Shown in pieces: positions 23,701-37,404 of a stretch of 64,000 nt of DNA. A program made the position numbers and the translations under genes. This DNA is from Luzula sylvatica (taxonomy: Eukaryota > Streptophyta > Magnoliopsida > Poales > Juncaceae), in NCBI GenBank assembly GCA_946800325.1, contig OX326957.1, positions 23,933,554 to 23,997,553 of the forward strand. Direction: 5' to 3'. A model generated the notes under the pieces. The model saw only the letters and a program-made list of their open reading frames with translations, was not told where the DNA came from and did not search any database. Every line of letters begins with the position of its first letter. Within the stretch, counting starts at the first letter, position 1.

Positions 23701-26053
23701 TGTAATGAGCATAATTAAGCACATTTTTAGGATTTAAAATCATACAAAATAATATTAAATAAACACAAAAACATGCTATAACATTTATATTCATTAATTA
23801 TTGAGAAAAAATCCTTTAATGATGAATTTGTGTTTATTTCAGGTAAACAAAAGGCCAAATATCCACAAACCAACCCCTTGGATGGATTCCTCTCGTCGAG
23901 ACGAGCAATTTGCATATGAGGATCATCCCATTTGGTGGAAGGACGAGAAAGTCGCTTAGTTTCTGATGAAACGGGTCAGAAATCCCATTCATGACGACTC
24001 GTTACACAAATGGCTACACAGAAACCAGTGTACCAGATCCAGACGACCCATAACCTATTCAAGTCAACCTGCTACACAAAAGATCACACAGAAACCAGCA
24101 CAGCAATCTACATGACCCATACTCTCGATCCACTGCACAGAAGGCCATAAAGGGTCAAAGAAATGATTCGTTCCACGAAGAAACCCATACTTTCCCCTAA
24201 TGATAGACTTGATCCTCTGTGGCGCTATAATCACGTGAACCCCACTACAAAGCCTCTATCTCTCTCATATAAAGATCGTTACACGACCGACAACACAGAA
24301 AATGGTGCAGAAAGTCACCCCAAGCAGTTCAAATATACCTTTTGTCTCCATTGAATGCTCTCTTCTCTCCATTTCACACTTACTGTCGTCTCCAGTTTGC
24401 AATAGTATTAAGAAGTAACGAAGCAAAATTATCCTGCAATTATTTCCATGGTGGAGACGATCTCGTCTCTCTCAAAATAACAGCGCCATGGCTGTTACGA
24501 GCTCAAGCTCGCCGTACGAGCGACGTGGCTCGATTCTCTCTCTTCCAGCCTTGTCGTAACCACTCTAGGACCTACGACCACCTCTCTCTCCTCTCAAGTT
24601 CGAGCAAAAACGATTCATCCAGTCGATCAGTAGTTATAAAAGTCTCTGTTGAGCTACGACTTTGATCATCCCATTCTGAGTGACCTCTTGGCCCTCTCTC
24701 TCCTTCCACATCATCTTACCCACTCTTTCAGCAACACCACACTCTCAATTTCGTTGATTCAAGGCTAAAGATTCGACCTTTACTCAGATCAGCTCTGGAT
24801 CAAGAACTCCATCGCCATTGACGACCTCCAAGCTTCATCTCACCTCGCAGAGAGCTTCATTGGGGTGACAAGAGACCATAGGAGCTCTCCATCTTCATCT
24901 CCATCTCCATCTCCAGTTCTTGGTACTATCTTTCTTAGTAGGGACATTTTTGATATTTTCAAGTTTGAATCTTGTAGTTTGAATATGGTAGTTAATTCCT
25001 GTTTAAGTTTAGATCTTGTTTGAATCTCAATTCCCCCTTTTTATTGTTATTTGTTGCTTGTTTGAATTTATTGATTTAGTTTAAGAATATTTTGTGCTGA
25101 ATCTATTAACTGCCTTGTCACGAACCTCACTCAATTACTCAGAAAATTCAAGCAATTTCAAAAGAATTTGGATTAAAAGGGAAAAACGCCTCGGGTCGTT
25201 CAGGTGACGAACCAACGAGGGAGAAAACTCATTAAACTGAGATTCAATTCTTACAAAAAATGACATACCAAAAACAAATTACAAAACCTCTATTTATATC
25301 TCACAAAATTACTATAAGTAAAAACATAAAACAACAGTAATTAACTAAATCTGAAAACCGGTCTTGTAATAAATGCTTGCTCCTACCACTCACGCATCTT
25401 CACAACTATCCCGGTGCATAGACCATGTCCAAGCTTACTCAGTGACCGTTCCGGAGTACATTAATTGTGTAGTCGCCCAATCACTACTCAATTAATCCTA
25501 CCGGCTCATACACCCAGCTCACCCGAACCTTGGCGTCCTTATTTGAAATATTGTAAACTTTCCAGGAGATCCCTCTCCTTTATACTATTTACAAAAAGAC
25601 CCTTAACAGCTCCAACCCTAACATGCCAGATCAGTTTTGATAAATAGTTTAAAAATATCTGTAGATCTGTTTAAATCTTGGAAAAATATGTTTATCAATC
25701 TTGAGCTTGCCTAGTTTATGTACAAATTTACTGCATCTTAATTACTTGATTTTTCTATTTGATATTCATTTTTAAATTTGAGAATCTGAATTTCTGCATT
25801 TTAGTTTACTGATGTTTAGAAATTAGATTAACAATATTTCTAGATCTGATAAAAACCCATAAAAATATGTTTCTGAATCTACATCTTGTCTAGTTTATTT
25901 AGGGATTTTTTGTATCTCATTTCATTTAGTTTTCTAATTGTTTTGTAATTTTGAAGTTGAGTCTCCAAATTTATGACTTCCTGTTCTGATCTATTTTAAA
26001 AATACAAATAAAATAGTTTGCTATCTAGTTAAATCTCATAAAAATACTTTTCA
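23701..26053 (+). mobile_element. LTR-like segment at satellite orientation switch
   Basis: Begins TGTAATGAGC directly after satellite sequence and ends CTTTTCA where satellite resumes in the opposite orientation. It lacks gag/pol frames. A plus-strand TATA-like CATATAAAG at about 24266-24274 and pyrimidine-rich sequence after it fit an LTR promoter. A 508-bp solo LTR is nested inside. There is no TSD (left flank TGTTG, right flank GATTA), as expected if the flanks were rearranged. The call as an LTR is tentative. Confidence 0.5.
25116..25623. mobile_element. 508-bp solo LTR (TGTCACGAACC...CTAACA)
   Basis: Starts TGTCACGAACC and ends CCCTAACA. Flanks are TGCCT (25111-25115) and TGCCA (25624-25628), a 4-of-5 match for a TSD. 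No coding region. It is nested in the 23701-26053 segment. Confidence 0.55.
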
Positions 26054-29000
26054 GATTATTTTGAGGGTAACATGAAAATTGAGTATTTTCTGGTGTTACA
26101 ATTCAATTTTGACATTTTTTAGAAAATTGGATAATTGATTTGTTTTGGAGGTGTTAGACTTCACTTTTTGCATTTTTAATAAATTTTTGAAAAATAAATA
26201 TTTTTTTGTGTTAGTCTTCTATTACGGAGTATTTTGACGCTAACATGAAAATTTAGTATTTTTCTCGTGTTACACTTCAATTTTGAATTGTTTCAGAAAA
26301 TAGGATAATTGATTTGTTTTGAAGGTAGCTAGACTTCACTTTTTTGATTTTGAAGAAATTTTTGAAAAAATAGAAAATTTGTATGTGTTAGTAGTCTTCT
26401 ATTTCGATGTATTTTTAGTGCAACAAAAATATTCAGTATTTTGCCCGTGTTGTAGTTAAATTTGAAATTTTTTATAAAATATGAGAAGTGATTTTTTTTG
26501 TAGGTGTTACACTTGACATTTTGCATTTTTAAGAAATTTAGGAATAAAAAGAAATTTGTGTGTGTTAGTCTTATTTTATGGAGTATTTTAAGGACAACAT
26601 GAAAATTGGGTGTTTTGCTCGGGTTACTCTTCAATTTTCACAATTTGTACAAAATTGGATAGTTCATTTGTTTTGAAGGTGTTAGACTTTACATTTTGCA
26701 TTTTGAAGCAATTTTTGAAAAAAAGAAATTTGTGTGTGTTAGTCTTCTTTTACGGACTATTTTGCGGACAACATGAAAATTGAGTATTTTGCTCGTGTTA
26801 CACTTCAATTTTGACATTTTTTAGAAAATAGGATAATTGAATTTTTTAAGGTGTTGGACTTAACTTTTTTGCATTTTTCAAGAATTTTCTGAAAAAATAG
26901 AAATTTGTGTGTGTTAGTCTTCTATTGCAGACTATTTTGAGGACCACATGATAATTGATTATTTTCTAGTGTCAAACTTGAATTTTGACATTTTTATATA
27001 AAATTGGATAATTGATTTGTTTTGAAGGTGTTCGAATTCACTCTTTCCATTTCTAAGAATTTTTTGAAATAATCGAAATTTGTGTCTATTAGTCTTCTAT
27101 TTTGGAGTATTTTTCGGGCAACATGAAAATTGAGTATTTTGCCCATGTTATACTTAAATTGTGATATTTTTTTAGAAAATATGATAACCGATTTTTTTTG
27201 TAGGTGCTATATTTGACTTTTTGCATTTTTAAGAAAATTTTGGAGAAAAAATAAATTTGTGTGTGTTAGTCTTATTTTATGGACTATTTTGAGGGCAACA
27301 TGAAAGTTGGGTATTTTGCACGCGTCACACTTTAAATCTTGACATTTTTTAGAAAATAGGATAATTGTTTTGGTTTGAAGGTGTTAAGACTTCACTTTTT
27401 GCATTGTTAAGAAATTTTTGAAAAAATAAAATTTGTGTGTGTTAGCCTTCTATTACGGAGTATTTTGAGGACAAAATGAAAATTGGGTACTTTGGTTGTG
27501 TTACACTTCAATTTTGACATTTTTTTAGAAAATAGGATAATTAATTTGTTTTGAAGGTGTTAGACTTAAATTTTTGCATTTCGAAGCAATTTTTGATAAA
27601 AAGAAATTTGTATGTGTTAGTCTTCATTTATGGAGTAATTTGAGGACAACATGAAAATTGGGTATTTTGCTCGTGTTACACTTCAATTTTGACATTTTGT
27701 AGAAAATGGGATAATTCAATTGTTTTGTAGAAAAAATAGAAATTTGTGTGTTTTTAGTCCTCTATTTCAGTGTATTTCGAGTACAAAATGAAAATTGAGT
27801 ATTTTGCTCATATTGCATTTCAATTTTCACACTTTTCAGAAAATTGGATAATTGATTTGTTTTGAAGGTTAGACTTCAATGTTTGCATTTTTAAAGATTT
27901 TTTTTTTGTAGAAATTTGTGTGTGTCAGTCTTCTATTGCAGACAATTTTGAGGGCAAAATTAAAATTGATTATTTTCTAGTGTTACACTTCAATTTTGAC
28001 ATTTTAAAAAAAATAGGATAATTGATTTGTTTTGAAGTTGTTAGATTTCACTTTTTCCATTTTGAAGCAATTTTTGAAAAAACAGAAATTTGTGTGTTTT
28101 AATCATGTATTTTGGAGTATTTTTAGGGCAACATCAAAATTCAGTATTTTGCCTGTGTTGTACTTAAATTTGACATTTTTTCTAAAATATGAGAACTGAT
28201 TTTTTTTTGTTGGTGTTACACTTTACATTTTGCATTTTTTAGAAATTTTGGAATAAAAAGAAATTTGTATGTGTTGGTCATCTTTTACGGAGTATTTTGA
28301 GGACGACATGACAATTATGTATTTTGCTTGGGTTACACTTCAATTTTTACATTTTGTAGAAAATTGGATAATTCATTTGTTTTGAAGGTGTTAGACTTCA
28401 CTTTTTGCATTTTTAAGAAATTTGTGTGTGTTAGTCTTCTTTTACGGACTATTTTGCGCACAACATGAAAATCGGATATTTTGCTCATGCTACAGTTCAA
28501 TTTTCAATTTTTTTAGAAAATACAATAATTGATTTTTGTTATGTTGGTAGACTTCACTTTTTGCATTTTTCAAGAATTATCTGAAAAAATAGAAATTTGT
28601 GTGTGTTGGTCTTCTATTGCGGACTATTTTGAGGACCACATGAAAATTGATTACTTTCTAGTGTCACACATCAATTTTTACATTTTGTACAAAATTGGAT
28701 AATTGATTTGTTTTGAAGGTGTTAGAATTCACTTTTTCCATTTCTAAGAATTTTTTTTAAATAATAGAAATTTGTGTGTGTTGGTCTTCTATTTCGGAGT
28801 ATTTTTGGGGCAGCATGAAAATTGAGTATTTTGCTCATGTTATACTTAAATTTGACATTTTTTATAAAATATGAGAACTAATTTTTTTTGTAGGTGTTAC
28901 ACTTGACATTTTGCATTTTTAAGAAATTTAGGAATAAAAATATATTTGTGTGTGTTAGTCTTTTTTTACGGTGTATTTTGCTTGGGTTACACTTCAATTT

Positions 29001-32000
29001 TTACATTTTGTAGAAAATTGGATAATTCATTTGTTTTGAAGGTGTTAGACTTCACTTTTTATATTTTTAAGAAATTTGTGTGTGTTCGTCTTCTTTTACG
29101 GACTATTTGGCGGACAACATGAAAATTTGGTGTTTTGCTCGTGTTACTCTTCAATTTTGACATTTTTCAGAAAATTGGATAATTAACTTTTTTTTAAGGT
29201 ATTAGACTTCATTTTTTGAATTTTTCTGGAATTTTCTGAAAAAATAGAAAATTGTGTGTTTTAGTCTTTTATCGCAGACTATTTTGAGGACCTCATGAAA
29301 ATTGATTATTTTCTAGTGTCACACTTCAATTTTGACATTTTGTTAAAATTGGATAATTGATTTGTTTTGAAGGTGTTAGAATTCACTTTTTCCATTTCTA
29401 TGAAATTTTTGAAATAATAGAAATTTGTGATTGTTAGTCTTCTATTTCGGAGTATTTTTTGGGCCAACATGAAAATTGAGTATTTTGCCCGTGTCATACT
29501 TAAATTTTGTCACTTTTTAGAAAATATGATAACCGATTTTTTCTGTAGGTGCTAGACTTGATTTTTTACATTTTTAAGAAATTTAGGAGAAAACAAAAAT
29601 TGTGCGTGTTAGTCTTATTTTATGGACAATTTTGAGGGCAACATGAAAGTTGGGTATTTTGCTCGTGTTACACTTCAATTTTTGACAGTTTTTTTGAAAA
29701 TAGGATAATTGATTTTTTTTAAGGTGTTAGACTTAACTTTTTTCAATTTGACGAAATTTTTGAAAAAATAGAATTTTGTGTGTGTCAGTCTTCTATTTCG
29801 AAGTATTCTTAGGATAACTTCAAAATTCAGAATTTTGCCCGAGTTGTACTTAAATTTGACATTTTTTATAACATATGAGAACTAATTTTTTTTTGTAGGT
29901 GTTACACTTGACATTTTGCATTTTGAAGAAATTTAGGATTAAAAAGAAATTTGTGTGTGTTAGTCTTCTTTTACGGATTATTTTGAGGACAACATGAAAA
30001 TTGGGTATTTTGCTTGGGTTACACTTCAATTTTTACATTTTGTAGAAAATTTGATAATTCATTTGTTTTGAAGGCGTTAGACTCCATTTTTTGCATTTTT
30101 AAGAAATTTGTGTGTGTTAGTCTTCTTTTACGGACTATTGGGCGGACAACATGAAAATTGGGTATTTTGCTCGTGTTACTCTTCAATTTTGACATTTTTC
30201 AGAAAATTGGATAATTAACTTTTTTTAAGGTGTTAGACCTAATTTTTAGACTTTTTCAAGAATTTTCTGAAAAATAGGAATATGTGTGTATTAGTCTTCT
30301 ATTGTAGAAAATTTTGAGGACCACATGAAAATTGTTAATTTTCGAGTGTCACACTTCAATTTGGACATTTTGTATAAAGTTGGACAATTGATTTGTTTTG
30401 AAGGTGTTAGAAATCACTTTTTCCATTTCTACGAAATTTTTGAAATAATAGAAATTTGTGTTTGTTAGTCTTCTCTTTCGGAGTATTTTTTGGGTCAACA
30501 TGAAAATTGAGTATTTTGCCCTTGGTATACTTAAATTTTGACATTTTTAAGAAAATATGATAACTGATTTTTTTTGTAGGTGCTAGACTTGGTTTTTTGA
30601 ATTTTTAAGAAATTTAGGAGAAAACAAAAATTGTGTTTGTTAGTCTTATTTTATGGGCTATTTTGAGGGCAACATGAAACTTGGGTATTTTGCTCGTGTT
30701 AGACTTCAATTTTTGACATTTTTTAGAAAATAGGATATTTGATTTGTTTTGAAGGTGTTGACTTCACTTTTTTCATTTTGATGAATTATTTGAAAAAATA
30801 GAATTTTGTGTGTGTTAGTCTTCTATTTCGAAGTATTTTTAGGGCAACATGAAAATTCCGTATTTTGCCCGTGTTGTACTTAAATTTGACATTTTTAAAA
30901 AAAAATATGAGAACTGGTTTTTTTGTAGGTGTTACACTTGACATTTTACATTTTTAAGAAATTTAGGAATAAAAAGTAATTTGTTTGTGTTAGTCTTTTT
31001 TTACGGGGTATTTTGAGGACAACATTAAAATTGGGTATTTTTCTCAGGTTACACTTAAATTTTGACATTTTGTAGAAAATTGGATAATGCATTTGTTTTG
31101 AAGGTGTTAGACTTCACTTTTTGCATTTTTTAGAATTTTTTGAAAAAAACAAAATTTGTGCGTGTTAGTCTTCTTTTACGGACTATTTGTCGGACAACAT
31201 GAAAATTGGGTAGTTTTCTCGTGTTCCTCTTCAATTTTGACATTTTTCAGAAAATTGGATAATTAACTTTTTTTAAGGTATTAGACTTCACTTTTTGTAT
31301 TTTTCAAGAATTTTCTGAAAAAATAGAAATTTGTGTGCGTTAATCTTCTATTGCGGACGATTTTGAGAACCACGTGAAAATTTATTATTTTCTAGTGTCA
31401 CACTTCAATTTTGACATTTTGTATAAAATTGGATAATTGATTTGTTTTGAAAATGTTAGATTTCACTTTTTCCATTTCTAAAAAAGTTTTGAAATAACAG
31501 AAATTTGTGTTTGTTAGTCTTCTATTTCGGAGTATTTTTTGGGCCACCATGAAAATTGAGTATTTTTCCCGTGTTATACTTAATTTTGACATTTTTCAGA
31601 AAATATGATGACATATTTTTATTGTAGGTGCTACACTTGACTTTTTACATTTTTAAGAAATTTAGGAGAAAACAAAAATTGTTTTTGTTAGTCTTATTTT
31701 ATGGACTATTTTGAGGGCAACATGAAACTTGGGTATTTTGCTCGTGTTACACTTCAATTTTTGACATTTTTTAGAAAATTGGATTATTGATTTATTTTGA
31801 AGGTGACTTCACTTTTTTCATTTTGAAGAATTTTTTGAAAAAATAGAATTTTGTGTGTGTTAGTCTTCTATTACGAAGTATTTTTAGGGCAACATGAAAA
31901 TTCCGTATTTTGCCCGTGTTGTACTTAAATTTTACATTTTTTAAAAAAAAATATGAAAATTGGTTTTTTTGTAGGTGTTACACTTGACATTTTACATTTT

Positions 32001-35000
32001 TAAGAAATTTAGGAATAAAAAGTAATTTGTTTGTGTTAGTCTTATTTTACTGGGTATTTTGAGGACAACATTAAAATTGGGTATTTTTCTCAGGTTACAC
32101 TTAATTTTTGACATTTTGTAGAAAATTGGATAATGCATTTGTTTTGAAGGTGTTAGACTTCACTTTTTGTATTTTTTAGAATTTTTTGAAAAAAACAAAA
32201 TTTGTGTGTGTTAGTCTTCTTTTACGGACTATTTGTCGGACAACATGAAAATTGGGTATTTTGCTCGTGTTATATTTCAATTTTGACATTATTTAGAAAA
32301 TTGTATAGTTAATTTTTTTTAAGGTGTTAGACTTCACTTTTTGCATTTTTCAAGAATTTTCTGAAAATATTGAACTTTGTGTGTGTTAGTCTTCTATTGC
32401 GGACTATTCTGAGGACCACATGAAAATTAATCACTTTCTAGTGTCACACTTCAATTTTGACATTTTGTATAAAATTGGATAATTGATTTGTTTTGAAGGT
32501 GTTAGAATTCACTTTTTAACTTAATAACAAAATTTTGAAATAATAGGAATTTGTTTGTGTTAGTCTTATATTTCGACGTATTTTTTGGGGCAACAATAAA
32601 ATTGAGTATTTTGCCCATCTTATACTTAAATTTTGACATTTTTTAGAAAATATGATAACAGATTTTTTTTGTAGGTGCTAGACTTGACTTTTTGCATTTC
32701 CAAGAAATTTAGGAGAAAAAAATAAATTTGTGTCTTATTCTTATTTTATGGACTATTTTGAGGGCAACATGAAAGTTGGGTATTTTGCTCGTGTTACACT
32801 TCAATTTTTGACATTTTTTAGAAAACAGGACAATTATTTTGTTTTGAAGGTGTTAGACTTCACTTTTTGCATTTTTAAGAAATTTTGGAAAAAATAAAAT
32901 TTGTGTGTGTTAGTCTTCTTTTACGGAGTATTTCGAGGACAAAATGAAAATTGAGTATTTTGGTCGAGTTACACTTCAATTTTGACATTTTTTTAGAAAA
33001 TAGGATAATTGATTTGTTTTTAAGGTGTTAAGACTTAACTTTTTGTATTTTGAACAAATAGAAATTTATGTGTCTTGGTCTTCTATTTCAGAGTATTTTA
33101 TGGACAAAATGAAAATTATGTATTTTACTCGTATTACACATCAATTATGACATTTTTTAGAAAATTGGATAATTGATTTGTTATGAAGGTGTTAGACTTC
33201 AATGGTTGTATTTTTTAAGAATTTTTTTGAAATAGAAATTTGTGTGTTAGTCTTCTATTGCGGACAATTTTGAGGACAACATGAAAATTGAATATTTTCT
33301 AGTGTTACACTTCAATTTTGACATTTAAAAAAAAATAGAATAATTGATTTATTTTGAAGGTGTTAGACTTCACTTTTTGCATTTTGAAGAAATTTTTGAA
33401 AAAATAAAATTTGGTATGTGTTAGTCTTCTATTTCGGAGTATTTTTAGGGAAATATGAAAATTAAGTATTTTGCCCGTGTTGTACTAAAATTTGACATTT
33501 TTTATAAAATATGAGAACTGATTTTTTTTTTAGGTGTTACACTTGACATTTGGCATTTTTCAGAAATTTAGGAATAAAGAGAAATTTCTGTGTGCTAGTC
33601 TTCTTTTACGGAGTATTTTGAGGACAACATGAAAATTGGGTATTTTGCTCGGGTTACACTTCAATTTTGACATTTTGTAGAAAATTGGATAATTCATTTG
33701 TTTTGAAGGTTTTAGACTTCACATTTTGCATTTCTAAGAAATTTTTGAAAAAAAAGAAATTCGTGGTCTTTTTTTACGGACAATTTTGCGGACAACATGA
33801 AAATTGGGTATTTTGCTCGTGTTACCCTTCAATTTTGACATTTTTTAGAAAATTGGATAATTAATTTTTTTTAAAGTGTTAGACTTCACTTTTTGCATTT
33901 TTCAAGAATTTTCTGAAAAAATAGAAATTTGTGTTTGTTAGTCTTCTATTGCGGACTATTTTGAGGACCACATGAAAATTAATTACTTTCTAGTGTCACA
34001 CTTCAATTTGGACATTTTGTATAAAATTGGATAATTGATTTGTTTTGAAGGTGTTAGAATTCACTTTTTAAATTAATAACAACTTTTTGAAATAATAGGA
34101 ATTTATGTGTGTTAGTCTTATATTTCGGAGTATTTTTTTGGGCAACATGAAAATTGAGTATTTTGCCCGTGTTATACTTAAATTTTGACATTTTTTTGAA
34201 AATATGATAACAGATTTTTTTTTGTAGGTGCAAGAGTTTACTTTTTGTATTTTTCAGAAATTTAGGGGAAAAAATAAATTTGTGTGTCTTAGTCTTATTT
34301 TATGGACTATTTTGAGGGCAACATGAAAGTTGGGTATTTTGCTCGTGGTACACTTCAATTTTTCACATTTTTTAGAAAACAGGATAATTGTTTTGTTTTG
34401 AAAGTGTTAGACTTCACTTTTTGCATTTTTAAGAAATTTTGGAAAAAATAAAAATTTTGTGTGTTAGTCTTCTTTTACGGGGTATTTTGAGGACAAAATG
34501 AAAATTGAGTATGTTGGTCGTGTTACACTTCAATTTTGACATTTTATAGAAAATAGGATAATTGATTTGTTTTGAAGGTGTTAGACTTATCTTTTTGCAT
34601 TTTGTCGAAATCTTTGAAAAAATAGAAATTTTTGCGTTTTGGTCTTCTATTTCGGAGTATTTTGAGGACAAAATGAAAATTGTGTATTTTACTCGTATTA
34701 CACTTCAATTTTGACATTTTTTAGAAAATTTGATAATTGATTTGTTTTGAAGGTGTTAGACTTCAATGTTTGTTTGTTTGAAGATTTTTTTTTTTAAGTA
34801 GAAATTTGTGTGTCGGTCTTCTATTGCGGACAATTTTGAGGACAACATGAAAATTGATTATTTTCTAGTACCTACACATCAATTTTGACATTTTTTCAAA
34901 AATTGGATAATTGATTTGTTTTGAAGGTGCTAAATTTAACTTTTTGCATTTTGAAGAAATTTTTGAAAAAGTAGAATTTTGTGTGGGTTAGTCTTCTATT

Positions 35001-35592
35001 TCTTTGTATTTTTAGGGCTATATGAAAATTCAGTATTTTGCCCATGTTGTACTTAAATTTGATATTTTTTATAAAATATGAGGACTAGTTTTTTTTTTGT
35101 AGGTGCTACGCTTGACATTTTGCATTTTTAAGAAATTTAGGAATAAATAGAAATTTGTGTGTGTTAGTCTTCTTTTACGGAGTATTTTGACGACAACATG
35201 AAAATTGAGTATTTTGCTCGGGTTACACTTCAAATTTGAAATTTTGTACAAAATTGGATAATTCATTTGTTTTGAAGGTGTTAGACTTCACTTTTTGCAC
35301 TTTTAAGATTTTTTTGAAAAATAAATAAATTTGTGTGTGTTAGTCTTCTTTTACGGACAATTTTGCGGACAACATGAAAATTGGGTAGTTTGCTCGTGTT
35401 ACACTTCAATTTTGAATTTTTTTAGAAAATTGGATAATTAATTTTTTTTTAAGGTTTTAGACTTAACTTTTTGCATTTTTCAAGAATTTTCTGAAAAAAT
35501 AGAAATTTGTGTGTGTTAGTCTTCTATTGCGGACTATTTTCAGGACCACATGACAATTAATTACTTTCTAGTGTAACACTTCAATTTTGACA
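26054..35592. repeat. Satellite block 2, inverted, with higher-order repeats
   Basis: About 54 monomers of about 175 bp, the reverse complement of block 1 (GTGTTAGTCTTCTATTTCGG and TTGATTTGTTTTGAAGGTG recur). Variant monomers recur at fixed larger steps. The TCTTATTTTATGGACTATTT variant lies near 27277, 29612, 30644, 31691, 32741 and 34302. The variant around ACACTTGACATTTTGCATTT lies near 28910, 29905, 30935, 31981, 33541 and 35111. Steps of 1.03-1.05 kb (six monomers) and 1.56 kb (nine monomers) indicate higher-order units. Confidence 0.92.
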
Positions 35593-35836
35593 TTATAATT
35601 GCTCCTCCCATTAAATTTGCAATGGAAAGGGGATACCATAGAGAGACACGTAGTTCTCTTTTTTTTGGATCTTTTTTTTGGAAATTTTTTATAAAACTCC
35701 CCATATTTTCTTAATATTTAAGAAAAAATCCCAACTTCTTGGAAACTCCAAAAAACTCTCTGTCTCAAACTTTTCTTTTTATATAACCCTCCACCGTTAA
35801 ATTTGTCCATTATATATTAACTTTGAGATACTATTT

Positions 35837-36150
35837 TTCGTTAATGACCATTTTACCCTTGTATACTCTCTTCTTTAAACTAATTAAATCATAAATTAAA
35901 TCCTAAGTGTTTTATTTTTTAATTTAGCAAATTAATATTTTTCGTTAATGACCATTTTACCCTTGTATACTCTCTTCTTTAAACTAATTAAATCATAAAT
36001 TAAATCCTAAGTATTATATTTTTAATTTAGCAAATTAATATTTTTCGTTAATGACGATTTTACCCTTGTATACTCTCTTCTTTAAACTAAATTAAATCCA
36101 AAGTGTTATATTTTTTAATTTAGCTTTCAAAAAGAATAAACTAGGCAAAC
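35837..36150. repeat. Tandem repeat, three copies of about 104 bp
   Basis: The block TTCGTTAATGACCATTTTAC recurs at 35837, 35941 and 36044 (one base differs in the third) in the left arm of the fold-back element. The right arm has only one copy. Confidence 0.85.
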
Positions 36151-36220
36151 ATAGATATACGAATTTTCATAATTATATAACATCATTCATAATTTACATA
36201 ATACGCCACAAACTAACTTG

Positions 36221-36516
36221 AATCGCTGACATTGTCCTCCATGTACGGTGTTCATTGGGACCTATATTTCGCTTTTTACATGGACGGCCAGGCGATTTTT
36301 TTTTATGAGGAGGGCTCAAAAAAATTTGTGCACTACTTTGCCAATTAGACTTATTTGACAAAAACTCGAATCGCTGACATTGTCCTCCATGTACAGTGTT
36401 CATCGGGACCTATATTTCACTTTTTACATGGACGACCAGGCGATTTTTTTTTATGAGGAGGGCTCAAAAAATTTGAGCACTACTTTGCCAATTAGACTTA
36501 TTTGACAAAAAAAAAA
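36221..36516. repeat. Direct repeat, two copies of 148 bp in the fold-back centre
   Basis: AATCGCTGACATTGTCCTCC begins at 36221 and again at 36369. The two copies differ at only a few bases. The minus ORF across them is a product of the repeat. Confidence 0.85.
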
Positions 36517-37159
36517 TATTGTATGAAGCTTGAACTATAAGTCGAGTTAGCATCTGGTTTATTATGTAAATTATGAATGATGTTATATAATTATGAAAAT
36601 TCATATATTTTTATTTGCCTTGTTTATTTATTTTGAAGGATAAATTGCTCCAATATTAATTTTTTAATTAAAAGAATATAACCTTTATAATTTAATTAGT
36701 GTAAAGAATAGAGTATACAATGGTATAAAATAGTCATTAACAAAAAATAATATTTCAATGTTAACATATAATGGACAAACTTAACGGTAGGGAGTTAAAT
36801 AAAAAGAAAAGTTTGAGATAGGGGTTTTTTTGGAGTTTCCAAGAAGTTTGGGGTTTTTTTTTAAATATGAAGAAAAGATAGGGAATTTTTTAAAAAATTC
36901 CTTTTTTATTTCTTCCTTACAGTTCAACCACAATGTCAAGATAATGGTATATGACTTTGTGATGATAAAACTATTTGACACGGATCTTAAAACTTAGTGC
37001 TAAACAAGTCTAATAATTTATGAGGTTTAGGCATTGCTAAACAGGCCTTAAAGAAATAGTGCATAGAAAAAAATAATAAACAAAAACCGTTGCTATTAGA
37101 AAAATATGTTTATATGACTTTTGATCTTTCGACATTGCTATCACAAAAAAATGAACAAA

Positions 37160-37187
37160 CCGCAGCGAAGCGCGGAGATTTTCCTAG
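37160..37187 (+). other. Internal Helitron-type 3' terminus
   Basis: CCGCAGCGAAGCGCGG (37160-37175) can fold with a one-base bulge; eight bases later CTAG (37184-37187) is followed by T. This is the Helitron terminator layout inside the larger Helitron. It may be an older, bypassed end or a nested element. Confidence 0.5.
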
Positions 37188-37404
37188 TTATTCTAATGCA
37201 AATGATGGGCTCTCACCACGTGCAGCCACGTCGTCCATCAAATATGGGCCGCCCGATCTTGATCGGACGGTCCTCATTTGAATGATCTCGGTTTACAAGG
37301 ACCAATGCATGCTTACGTTACATGATCCACGTGAACCGAGTCTATCCAAGATTTTGTTCTCGACTCATATCTATCCCCTCTCTCTTTCTCTCTCATCTCA
37401 TTTT

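Larger units (their letters stand above)
35680..36901. mobile_element. Fold-back/MULE-like element with long inverted arms
   Basis: The left arm (about 35680-36195) and right arm (about 36545-36901) are inverted copies; for example, CTTCTTGGAAACTCC near 35735 pairs with GGAGTTTCCAAGAAG near 36831, and TCATAATTTACATAATA near 36187 with TATTATGTAAATTATGA near 36560. Ends are GGAAATTTTTTA and TAAAAAATTCC. The possible 9-bp T-rich duplication (35671-35679 / 36902-36910) is too simple to be proof. No transposase. Confidence 0.65.

Noticed and set aside
26054..35592. Many ORFs of 60-100 codons in the satellite, with shared peptides such as KMSKLKCNT and KILRKRRLTHTNF
   Set aside because: They repeat with the monomer period, occur in both orientations according to the block, and have no start context or domain. 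They are frames of the satellite, not a protein family.
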